Origin: Candidatus Aminicenantota bacterium
GTDB lineage: Bacteria > Acidobacteriota > Aminicenantia > UBA2199
Assembly (NCBI GenBank): GCA_026393775.1
Contig: JAPKZM010000086.1
Span: 1-25,076, forward strand
DNA: 25,076 nt
Direction of reading: 5' to 3'
A program made the translations under genes and the position numbers. Numbering within the stretch: the stretch's first letter is position 1; the number at the start of each line of letters is the position of its first letter. The notes below the pieces were generated by a model. The model was not told the origin of the DNA and made no database searches. It was given only the letters and a program-made list of their open reading frames with translations. Shown here in pieces: positions 16,171 to 23,539 of the stretch.

Positions 16171-17088
16171 ATGAAAAGAAATATTATTTTGGCGCTGGCT
16201 TCCATCCTGGTACTGGGCGGCTTCCTGCTGGCCGCTGAAAAGACGACATTGAAAGTGAAGGTCCAGATAGCGAACATCCGTTCTGAGCCTGACGCCTCGG
16301 CTCCGTTCATCGCCAAGGTAACGATCGGCACCGTGCTGGAAGTCTCCGGCAAGGAAGGAACCTGGTATGAAGTGAACGTGAATGATGAATCCGGAAAAGA
16401 GGTCACCGGCTATGTCCACAATACCGTGGTCGAAGTGAGCGGGGAGGATGAAGAGGAAACGCAAGTAAAACCTCGCGCCGCCGTTCGCCGAGAATTATCC
16501 AAGCTCCGTGCACATAAGAAGTTTGCCAAAGGCGGAATCAAGTTAATGGGCGGCTTGTCCATGAGCAACCTGAATCTTTCTGATACCATTCCCCCGGAGG
16601 CAAAGAAAACGTCGAAAATGGGGTTCATGGGCGGCCTGGGATATGAAAGCGGCGGCATGCTCGCTTTTGAGATAGACCTGCTCTACAGGCCGGGCGGAGC
16701 GGTCCTGAAAGCCGTTGACCCTGCTCTCAAAGAAAGAATTACGCTTTCAGGAACTGCCGTCACCCTGCCGGTCATGATAAAAATACGTTTCCTGCCGGGC
16801 ACGACACCGTATATTTTGGCCGGGGGCGAGGTCGGTTATCTGCTGAACCAGAAAGTCGTGCTCACGGACGCGGCCGGCACCGACACCGAAGAGGATATAA
16901 CCGACCACGTCAATCGTCTTGTATATGGCCTGGTTTTCGGCGGCGGCGTCGAGCTGCAGGCCGGGGGCATGAACCTGCTCCTGGAAGCCCGCTACCTACT
17001 TGGCCTGTCGAATCTAATCAAGGAACCAGATCCGGACGAATACATGAAAGTAACTGCCTTGACGTTTATGCTGGGAGTTAAATTTTAA
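16171..17088 (+). CDS. Secreted SH3b-domain protein with a different outer-membrane barrel
   Basis: A 305-residue protein: signal peptide (1-22, ending LLAAE), one SH3b domain (about 26-90, clearly of the same set: VKVQIANIRSEPDASAPFI, GYVHNTVVEV), a basic linker (about 100-120), then a barrel unlike its three neighbours. This barrel starts GGIKLMGGLSMSNL, carries SKMGFMGGLGYESGGMLAFEIDLLYRPGG, PYILAGGEVGYLL and LLLEARYLLGLSNL, and ends in LGVKF, a pattern of the OmpW/PorT-like 'outer membrane protein beta-barrel' families. The same SH3b front end has thus been joined to a different membrane module. Terminal Phe supports outer-membrane location. Confidence 0.8.
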   Translation: MKRNIILALASILVLGGFLLAAEKTTLKVKVQIANIRSEPDASAPFIAKVTIGTVLEVSGKEGTWYEVNVNDESGKEVTGYVHNTVVEVSGEDEEETQVKPRAAVRRELSKLRAHKKFAKGGIKLMGGLSMSNLNLSDTIPPEAKKTSKMGFMGGLGYESGGMLAFEIDLLYRPGGAVLKAVDPALKERITLSGTAVTLPVMIKIRFLPGTTPYILAGGEVGYLLNQKVVLTDAAGTDTEEDITDHVNRLVYGLVFGGGVELQAGGMNLLLEARYLLGLSNLIKEPDPDEYMKVTALTFMLGVKF

Positions 17089-17100
17089 GCGCAGAGAAGA

Positions 17101-17865
17101 TCAGCGGCCCAATGATACCCCCGCTGCCAGGAAAGTTCCCTGCGACAGGCTGAGTTCGATAAACAGCCGGCTTCGGTCACCGAGACTGTAGTGCATTGAT
17201 ACGGATAGGGACGGCGACAGGACCCAGGCCGGAATATCTGTGTTTTCGGCCCTGAGCTCCGCCAGCGTCCGATCCTCGATTTTGTGCAGTTCGACCGTGC
17301 CCAGGAATGATTGCACGCTGGCCGTGAGCGGCAGGTGCAAGTCGCCGCTGAATTTGAGCAGGGTCAGGCCCAGCCCGGTGTAAACAGCGATCCGGGCCGA
17401 CTGCAAAACCCGCCAGCGTCCGTGAGCTCCCAGCATGAATGTGCGCAGGTCGAGTTGTCCCTGACCGCTGGTGCTGATCCGAGCGATGGCGAAATCTCCA
17501 AAGTAAATATCCCGCTCGTCCGTAAGGGTGAATGGCAATGAAAAATTGAGATAACTGGCTGAAAACCCCAATGCGAGCCGGTCGCCCCTCAGGCGGCGCC
17601 AGCAGCCGGCGGTCGCGGACCAGCCGTGTGAGCGCAATTCGATGTGTGGTTCGAATGCCAAGATGGTGAATTCGGAGAGAAGGGGAGCGAGCAGGCGTCC
17701 CGCCTCTTCGCTGACCATTTGCTGCGCCTCGCGTTCGACCGGTGATGTCCATGGCTCGAGCGTCCAGGGGCCAAGAGAGAATTGCCATTCCCAACCGGCG
17801 GCTTTCTGGGAAAAAGGCCAAGCGGTCAGAAATAAAAGCAGCAGGAAAATATTTTTTTTGCGCAT
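17101..17865 (-). CDS. Secreted, probable outer-membrane protein of unknown function
   Basis: A 254-residue protein with a signal peptide (MRKKNIFLLLLFLTAWPFS..., cleavage near 23) and many alternating amphipathic strands in its second half (LGFSASYLNFSLPFTL, IAVYTGLGLTLLKFSG, SVSMHYSLGDRSRLFIELSLSQG), consistent with a beta-barrel. It ends VSLGR rather than in an aromatic residue. No family was recognised. It is convergent with the SH3b cluster (12-nt gap). An extended -10 lies just upstream of its ATG, and there is no Shine-Dalgarno. It is divergent from tetR. Confidence 0.6.
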   Translation of the reverse strand: MRKKNIFLLLLFLTAWPFSQKAAGWEWQFSLGPWTLEPWTSPVEREAQQMVSEEAGRLLAPLLSEFTILAFEPHIELRSHGWSATAGCWRRLRGDRLALGFSASYLNFSLPFTLTDERDIYFGDFAIARISTSGQGQLDLRTFMLGAHGRWRVLQSARIAVYTGLGLTLLKFSGDLHLPLTASVQSFLGTVELHKIEDRTLAELRAENTDIPAWVLSPSLSVSMHYSLGDRSRLFIELSLSQGTFLAAGVSLGR

Positions 17866-17874
17866 CCGGGCCTG

Positions 17875-17883
17875 ATTATAGCA
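17875..17883 (-). promoter_or_regulatory. Extended -10 promoter for the gene ending at 17101
   Basis: On the minus strand TGCTATAAT (17875-17883) is a perfect extended -10 element; the -35 region is poor. Nine nt separate it from the ATG, so the leader would be only a few bases. Confidence 0.6.
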
Positions 17884-17922
17884 TGGAATGTTTTTTATCT
17901 TTGGGAAAATTGGAAATAGTTG

Positions 17923-17951
17923 TTGACAAAAAAATAAAATGATATTATATT
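17923..17951 (+). promoter_or_regulatory. Promoter of the tetR-exporter operon
   Basis: TTGACA (17923-17928), a 17-nt A-rich spacer and TATATT (17946-17951). The predicted start near 17958 lies inside the first operator palindrome. Confidence 0.75.
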
Positions 17952-17976
17952 AACCACATGGTTAAACCAAATGGTT
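17951..17976 (+). promoter_or_regulatory. Two tandem palindromic operators, probably for the TetR-family repressor
   Basis: Two perfect palindromes of the form AACCA-NN-TGGTT: 17952-17963 (14 bp counting the flanking T and A) and 17965-17976. Their centres are 13 bp apart. They cover the predicted transcription start and the first possible tetR start codon (17971), an ideal place for autorepression. That the TetR protein binds them is inference from position and symmetry. Confidence 0.7.
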
Positions 17977-18603
17977 GGTTATATGAAAAAAAATAACCTT
18001 GAAACCAAGGAGCGAATCCTGCTGGCCGCGCAAAAAGAATTCGCTGCCCGGGGCTATGCAGGAGCGCGTATGGAAGCCATTGCCCGCGGTGCTACCATCA
18101 ACAAGGCCATGCTTTTTTATTACTTTTCCTCTAAAGACAACCTTTACCGGACCGTTCTTTTTGGAGTATTCAGTGAAATTTTCGGCGAAATCGGTCGCTT
18201 TGTTTCTCGACAGCTGACACCCGGCCTTTTACTGGAAAAATTTCCAGAAATCTATATCCGCTTTATTGCCCGCCATCCCGATTTGGTGCGCATCATGGTC
18301 TTTGACCTGATTCATAACCCGGAAAACGTTACCGCCGCCATGGCTGAGATTGTTCACGAAAAAATATCTTATAAAACCCATCCACTTCTTGTGCTGATTA
18401 AACGTTGGTACAGCCAGGGATTGATTTCCGAAGCTGATCCGCTGCATTTCATGATGAATATCATTGCTTTGTCTATTTTTTCATTCGTAGGCAAACCGAT
18501 GGTCGAGGCAATTTCGGGCATCACGGTCGAAAACAACGAGGATTTTTACCGCAAACGAATCGCCAGCGTAGTCAATATCTTACAACGGGGGATGCTGAAA
18601 TGA
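17971..18603 (+). CDS. TetR/AcrR-family transcriptional regulator (CecR-like)
   Basis: A 210-residue repressor: N-terminal TetR helix-turn-helix (about 12-60, TKERILLAAQKEFAARGYAG, then MEAIARGATINKAMLFYYFSSKDNLY), followed by an all-helical ligand-binding and dimerisation domain. It heads the exporter operon and overlaps the TolC-like gene by ATGA, so it should control that operon and itself. The arrangement matches E. coli cecR (ybiH) upstream of ybhGFSR. The start is uncertain: ATG 17971 lies in the second operator, ATG 17983 (MKKNNLE) is equally possible, and neither has a Shine-Dalgarno. Confidence 0.92.
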   Translation: MVGYMKKNNLETKERILLAAQKEFAARGYAGARMEAIARGATINKAMLFYYFSSKDNLYRTVLFGVFSEIFGEIGRFVSRQLTPGLLLEKFPEIYIRFIARHPDLVRIMVFDLIHNPENVTAAMAEIVHEKISYKTHPLLVLIKRWYSQGLISEADPLHFMMNIIALSIFSFVGKPMVEAISGITVENNEDFYRKRIASVVNILQRGMLK

Positions 18604-19907
18604 AAAAATTATTTTTTTTCGTTTTATGGGCTGTCGTTTTCGTGCTTCCGGCCAAGGTGACATTGTCCAAGGCCGTGGTCAGCGCTTGGACCATCAGCCG
18701 CGGCTTGGACAGCCAAAAGTTGGAAGAAGAGGCCGCCTCCATCGCCGGGCTGACGGCGCTGCGGCAAAAATATTTTTCCGTCTTTTTCAACGGCAGTTAC
18801 CGCTACACTTCGGACAAGGTGGAGGTCAAAATTTCCGATTTCCCCTTTCCGATCAGCGCGGACATTCCCCCTGGAACGGTTGTCCTTTCTGCCCCCAACG
18901 ACAATTTCGATCTGAAAATGTCATTGGTTCAGCCGCTCTATAGCGGCGGATGCTTGAGCAACGCTGTGAAGATTGAAGCCATCCGGGGGCTGGCGGAAAA
19001 GGACCTGACCCGGCTAAAAAAGATCGAATTGGCCGGAAAGGTCAAGTCTTCCTATTTCAATTACCTCCTGTTCTGCAAAAAGCGGGATTCATTGAATTTT
19101 CTCCTCTCCAATCTGAACCTGCATTTGCAAAAAATGGAAAATCTTTACACGGAAGAACTGGTGAAAAAATCCGACCTTTTGGAAACGAGAGCCAAAGCCG
19201 ACGAAATCAAACTGAGTGTCATGGACCTGGAGCAATTGATCGCGGCTGAGGCCGTCCATTTCGACAGTCTTTGCAGCTATGATCCGCAGGATGTGGATTC
19301 CCAACCCGTGACGAAAAATGAATCATTCGACTCGGCCCGTGAATATTTCCTGGCCGGTCATCCGTTACTGAAATCATTGGACGAGAGGACGCGCATCATC
19401 CAGATACAGAAAAAATCGATCTCCGGTGCCTACCTTCCCCAGCTCAGTGCTTTCGCCGAACTGCATTACGGCCGTCCGGGCCAGAATTTTTTTAAAGACC
19501 AGTGGACCTTCTACGTCCAGGGGGGGCTGAGCGTCACCATGCCCGTTTTCAACTGGAACAAGGGGGGCCGTGACAAGAGCTTGGCCGACATCGCTGGCCG
19601 CAAGCTGGAGAACCAGCGTGCCGACTTTATCCGTGAAAGCGAAAAGAATTTGCGCCAGTTGTTTCTATATAAAGAAAACCTGGAGAAAAAACTTGTCCTG
19701 CTGGACAACCTATCCGCCAACGCCGCGGAGGATATCCGCCTGAAAGAAGAACTTTACGAAGAAAACCAGATCGACCATACCGACTTGCTGGCGGCCATGA
19801 CCAATCAGGAAAGATACCTTTCCAACCGGGAAGAACTGTTCACGCAGATGGAAATGCTCAAGGTCAACATAGACACCTTGATCGGAAAATGCGAGGAGGA
19901 AGAATGA
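18600..19907 (+). CDS. TolC-like outer-membrane efflux protein
   Basis: A 435-residue outer-membrane channel component of a three-part exporter. It has a signal peptide (about 1-24) and the two-repeat OEP layout: strands near 60-115 (SVFFNGSYRY, DLKMSLVQPLYSGG, where L-x-Q-P-L-Y-S-G-G is the classic first-repeat strand), a long helical region (125-220, with LAGKVKSSYFNYLL), the second strand pair (YVQGGLSVTMPVFNWNKGG) and closing helices (350-430). It overlaps the regulator by ATGA with a GGGGG upstream, and overlaps the adaptor gene by ATGA. E. coli ybhGFSR uses the unlinked TolC instead; here the channel is encoded in the operon. Confidence 0.9.
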   Translation: MKKLFFFVLWAVVFVLPAKVTLSKAVVSAWTISRGLDSQKLEEEAASIAGLTALRQKYFSVFFNGSYRYTSDKVEVKISDFPFPISADIPPGTVVLSAPNDNFDLKMSLVQPLYSGGCLSNAVKIEAIRGLAEKDLTRLKKIELAGKVKSSYFNYLLFCKKRDSLNFLLSNLNLHLQKMENLYTEELVKKSDLLETRAKADEIKLSVMDLEQLIAAEAVHFDSLCSYDPQDVDSQPVTKNESFDSAREYFLAGHPLLKSLDERTRIIQIQKKSISGAYLPQLSAFAELHYGRPGQNFFKDQWTFYVQGGLSVTMPVFNWNKGGRDKSLADIAGRKLENQRADFIRESEKNLRQLFLYKENLEKKLVLLDNLSANAAEDIRLKEELYEENQIDHTDLLAAMTNQERYLSNREELFTQMEMLKVNIDTLIGKCEEEE

Positions 19908-20785
19908 AAAAAATGGCGACGCTCCTGCTATTACTAATGTTTTTTTATTCCTGCGGGAAAAATGACCGTGAGATCCGGGCGCCCGGCGTGGTCGACGGCG
20001 AGATCGCCAGCGTCAAGGCCCTGGCGGCAGGAACCTTGGACAGGCTATTGATCCAGGAAGGCCAGGCCGTGAACAAGGGGGAGCTGATCGCTGAGATCAA
20101 CCGCGACAAAGTCCGCAACGGTCTGGAGGAACTGTCCTTAAGCGAAAGGGAGATCGTCAACAGCGAGACCCGGACCCAAGAAAAGCGGCAACTGCTCAAG
20201 GCCAACCTTGGCTACTGGCAGAAGCAGGTCCAGCGTTTCGAGCGCTTGAAGCAGAACCAGTCCATATCAGGCGAGCAGCTGGAAAAATCGCGCTTGCAGC
20301 AGAAGGACGCGCAGACTTCGCTCTGTGAGCTGGACAAATCCCTGGAAGCGTTGCAGATCCAGAAAGCGCGGATCGCCAACAAGCGCCAAGCGCTGGACCT
20401 GGCCGAACGGGACTTGCTGCTGCGCGCTCCTGTTTCCGGAGTGGTGCTGGAGACCTTTATCAGCCCTGGAGAGGTCGTTTTCCCTGGTGTGGCCCTGGCT
20501 GATATTTTGGACCTGTCCAGCCTGTTCGTCGACGTATTCATTGAGGAGAAGGAAATCGCCGCGCTGAAACTCGGCCAGCAGGCCAGGATCATTGTCGATG
20601 GCATGGAGGAACGCTCTTTTTCCGGCCGGATTTCCACCTTCGGCAGGAAGGCTGAGTTTTCTCCCAAGTACATCGTCGCCGAAAAAGAACGCCAAGCCCT
20701 GCTGTATCAGGTAAAAGTCCGGCTCGAACGCGACATCGAGGTTTTCAAAATCGGCATGCCTGTCACCGTGATTTTTAATAAATAA
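19904..20785 (+). CDS. Periplasmic adaptor (HlyD/membrane fusion protein, YbhG-like), probable lipoprotein
   Basis: A 293-residue membrane fusion protein linking the inner-membrane ABC transporter to the TolC-like channel. It starts MKKMATLLLLLMFFYSCGK: a signal peptide ending in a near-lipobox with Cys17, so it is probably lipid-anchored. Biotinyl-lipoyl halves lie at about 25-65 (GVVDGEIASVKALAAGTLDRL) and 172-205 (LLRAPVSGVVLETFISPGEVV), flanking a long coiled coil (70-170). A beta-barrel domain follows (206 onward). I chose the ATG at 19904 (GAGGAGGA upstream) over the in-frame ATG at 19889, which would place that ribosome site inside the gene. It overlaps the channel stop by 4 nt. Confidence 0.9.
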   Translation: MKKMATLLLLLMFFYSCGKNDREIRAPGVVDGEIASVKALAAGTLDRLLIQEGQAVNKGELIAEINRDKVRNGLEELSLSEREIVNSETRTQEKRQLLKANLGYWQKQVQRFERLKQNQSISGEQLEKSRLQQKDAQTSLCELDKSLEALQIQKARIANKRQALDLAERDLLLRAPVSGVVLETFISPGEVVFPGVALADILDLSSLFVDVFIEEKEIAALKLGQQARIIVDGMEERSFSGRISTFGRKAEFSPKYIVAEKERQALLYQVKVRLERDIEVFKIGMPVTVIFNK

Positions 20786-20797
20786 GGCAAAAAAACG

Positions 20798-21688
20798 ATG
20801 GTCAGTCTGGAGCACGTTTCCAAGTCGTTTGCCGCCATCAAGGCCGTGGACAATGTCACCCTGGCCGTTAAAAAAGCGGCCATCACCATTCTGACCGGAG
20901 CTGACGGCGCTGGCAAATCGACCATTTTCAAGATGCTGGTTGGACTGGTCAAAAAGGATTCCGGAACGATATTACTGAACGGAGAAGATATTGGCAGCGA
21001 CTATTCCCGGATCACCTCGATCTGTGGATTCATGCCCGAAAGGTTTTCTCTCTACACCGACCTGAGCGTGGAGGAGAATCTGAACTTTTTCGCCGCCATC
21101 CAGCAGGTGCCGCTGCCGAGGCGCGAAGAGCTCAAGAAACGCCTACTGGAAAGGACCGGGATGAGCCCTTTTCGCAAGCGTCGCGCCGGCGCCCTTTCCG
21201 GTGGCATGAAGCAAAAGCTGGCCCTGTCGACGATCCTGCTCTCCTCACCGGAGCTGATCATTCTGGACGAGCCGACCACCGGCGTCGACCCCCTGTCGCG
21301 CATCGAATTTTTTGTTATCATCGAAGCCCTGAAGAACGAGGGCAAGACGATCGTCATGTCAACTCCCTACCTCGATGAAGCCGAAAAAGGGGACAATATC
21401 GTGCTCATCAAGAACGGCCGAGTCATGCGCCAGGATTCGATCGCCGGCTTGCGGGATTCATTCCCGGCGCGCCTGTTCCGCATTCTGCCGCGCGGCAATA
21501 TTTTTGAAGTGATGGCGCGCATCTCCGCCATACCCGGCCTTGGAGGCCAGGTACACATGCGCGGCAAATTCATCCGCTACATGCAGACCGGCTCCGAAAA
21601 CTTAGGCCGCCAGATCCCGCACCTTGAAATGGTGGAGGAAAAACCGACCCTGGAAGACATGTACATTTATTATGAGAGGCGGCAATGA
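20798..21688 (+). CDS. ABC transporter ATPase, equivalent of the N-terminal half of YbhF
   Basis: A 296-residue ATP-binding subunit. Walker A GADGAGKST (34-42), signature LSGGMKQ (133-139), Walker B LIILDE (153-158). The H-loop histidine is absent: the motif reads STPYLDEAE with Pro190 where STH is usual. From memory, E. coli YbhF domain 1 also lacks this His (STSYLDEAE) and shares the Asp in GxDGAGK. So this protein should form an asymmetric heterodimer with the next gene's product. About 60 extra C-terminal residues follow the core. The downstream ATPase overlaps by ATGA. Confidence 0.92.
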   Translation: MVSLEHVSKSFAAIKAVDNVTLAVKKAAITILTGADGAGKSTIFKMLVGLVKKDSGTILLNGEDIGSDYSRITSICGFMPERFSLYTDLSVEENLNFFAAIQQVPLPRREELKKRLLERTGMSPFRKRRAGALSGGMKQKLALSTILLSSPELIILDEPTTGVDPLSRIEFFVIIEALKNEGKTIVMSTPYLDEAEKGDNIVLIKNGRVMRQDSIAGLRDSFPARLFRILPRGNIFEVMARISAIPGLGGQVHMRGKFIRYMQTGSENLGRQIPHLEMVEEKPTLEDMYIYYERRQ

Positions 21689-22428
21689 GCGCACCCGCCC
21701 TGGCGGCCATTACCGTAAGTGATCTGTCCAAAAATTTCGGCCATTTCCAGGCCGTGAAGGGAATTTCCTTTACCGTGGCTCCGGGGGAAATCGTCGGTTT
21801 CCTGGGGCCGAACGGCGCCGGCAAAACGACTACCATCAAGATGATCACCGGCCTGCTGAAGATCACCTCCGGAACGGTCCTGATCGGCGGCCTGGACAAC
21901 CGGAAGCATCTTGCCGCCATAAAGAAAAAACTGGGTTACATGTCGCAAAAATTCTCGCTCTACCCGCTTTTGACGGCCATGGAGAATATCGAATTTTTCG
22001 GCGGCATATCCGGCCTGCCGCCCGCTGAACTGCGCCTGCATATGGCCCGGATGGAAGAGCAGGTCGCCTCCGATATCCTGGGGCAAAAGATCCAGGACGT
22101 CCCGCCCGGCATCCGCCAGAAGGTGGCCCTGTTCGTCTGCCTCATGCCCGAACCGGAGATCATCCTGCTCGACGAACCGACCTCGGGGGTCGATCCCGAA
22201 GCGCGCCGGCTTTTCTGGAACGAGTTATACGGGCTAAAAAAGCATGGCAAGACCCTGCTGGTCTCTACCCATAATCTGGACGAGGCCGAATACTGCGACC
22301 GCATCATCATCATCCATAACGGCGAGATTGTCGCCTGCGGCGAACCGGAAGAACTGCTGCGGCAAAAGGGAAAAGTGAATATCGAAGAGCTCTTCAAGGA
22401 TGCCATCCAAGAACATGGGCAGAATTAA
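21685..22428 (+). CDS. ABC transporter ATPase, equivalent of the C-terminal half of YbhF
   Basis: A 247-residue ATP-binding subunit. Walker A GPNGAGKTT (41-49), Walker B IILLDE (159-164), intact H-loop STH (His196). The signature is degenerate: VPPGIRQK (139-146) replaces LSGGQ. It pairs logically with the previous ATPase, which has a good signature but no H-loop His, so one ATP site of the heterodimer is complete and the other is not. It overlaps the upstream gene by ATGA and the downstream permease by 14 nt. Confidence 0.92.
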   Translation: MSAPALAAITVSDLSKNFGHFQAVKGISFTVAPGEIVGFLGPNGAGKTTTIKMITGLLKITSGTVLIGGLDNRKHLAAIKKKLGYMSQKFSLYPLLTAMENIEFFGGISGLPPAELRLHMARMEEQVASDILGQKIQDVPPGIRQKVALFVCLMPEPEIILLDEPTSGVDPEARRLFWNELYGLKKHGKTLLVSTHNLDEAEYCDRIIIIHNGEIVACGEPEELLRQKGKVNIEELFKDAIQEHGQN

Positions 22429-23539
22429 GGCTATCATTGTCAAGGAATTCTTTCATATCATGCGTGATCCGCGCAGCCTGACCATGGTTTTCTTCATCCC
22501 GCTGGTCATGATCTTCATTCTCGGCTACTCGGTCTCGTATGACCTGAACCGCATCGACGCCGCGGTCATCGATCTTTCCCAGAGCCGGCTGTCCAAGCAG
22601 CTGGTCCAGGCCTTTGCCGCCAATCGCATCTTCGTTATCCGCACTCGCGGCAATAATGGACACGGCACCCTATCCCTGGCCGCTGCCGAGAAAATGCTGC
22701 GCCAGCAAAAAATTAAGGAGATCATCGTCATTCCCGCCGATCTCTCCCGCTGCCTGGCTGAAAAAAGGCAGTGCTCCATCGGCCTGATCATCGACGGCAG
22801 CGATGTCAATATCGCCAACCTGGTCTACCAGTACGATGAAAGGATCATCCTGGAATTCATCGCCGCCATGAAAGGCGTCGGGCAGTTGCTCAAGATCAAC
22901 ACCAAGATCTTCTTCAATCCCGAAGCCCGGAGCCAGTTTTTCTTCATCCCCGGCCTGGTCGCCGTCATTCTGCTGATGATCTCGGCCATGCTCACCTCGT
23001 TGAGCGTTGCCAAGGAGAGGGAAACAGGCTCCATCGCCCTGCTTTTCATCTCGCCGCTGAAATCCCGGGAGATCATCATCGGCAAGACCATTCCCTATAT
23101 CATTGTCTCCCTGCTTGACGGCGTGGTTATCCTGCTCTTTGCCCGCTTCTGGTTTGGCATTCCCCTGCGCGGCAGCCTGGCGGTTCTGCTGGTCTTTGCC
23201 CTGCTCTACATCGTCTCCGGCCTTGCTTTGGGCATCCTGATCTCGGCATCGGCGCCGACCCAACGGACAGCCATGCTGGCAACGCTGCTGATAACCATGC
23301 TGCCCTCGTTTCTCCTGTCCGGCTTCATTTTTCCCCTCGATTCACTCAGCCCGGTTTTGCGGGCGATATCCTATGTCATCCCCGCCACCTATTTCCTGCG
23401 CATCATCCGCGGCGTGATCCTCAAAGGGGCGGAACTGCGGCATTTCCTTTTTGATGGCGGCATGCTGATCGCGCTCAGCATGGTCCTGCTGGCGGCGGCC
23501 ACCAGGAAATTCAACCGGCAGAGGAAGGCGGCGCAATGA
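22415..23539 (+). CDS. ABC-2 type permease, YbhS-like
   Basis: A 374-residue inner-membrane subunit. One N-terminal membrane helix (about 22-40, VFFIPLVMIFILGYSVSYDL) is followed by a large periplasmic domain (about 45-165) and five more helices starting near FIPGLVAVILLMISAML, the standard ABC2_membrane_3 layout of YbhS. AKERETGSIALLFISPL is the conserved cytoplasmic coupling segment. I chose ATG 22415 (MGRIKAIIVK) over ATG 22400, because the duplicate gene at 24809 starts MNRIKAIIVK at the corresponding codon. It overlaps the next permease by ATGA. Confidence 0.9.
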   Translation: MGRIKAIIVKEFFHIMRDPRSLTMVFFIPLVMIFILGYSVSYDLNRIDAAVIDLSQSRLSKQLVQAFAANRIFVIRTRGNNGHGTLSLAAAEKMLRQQKIKEIIVIPADLSRCLAEKRQCSIGLIIDGSDVNIANLVYQYDERIILEFIAAMKGVGQLLKINTKIFFNPEARSQFFFIPGLVAVILLMISAMLTSLSVAKERETGSIALLFISPLKSREIIIGKTIPYIIVSLLDGVVILLFARFWFGIPLRGSLAVLLVFALLYIVSGLALGILISASAPTQRTAMLATLLITMLPSFLLSGFIFPLDSLSPVLRAISYVIPATYFLRIIRGVILKGAELRHFLFDGGMLIALSMVLLAAATRKFNRQRKAAQ

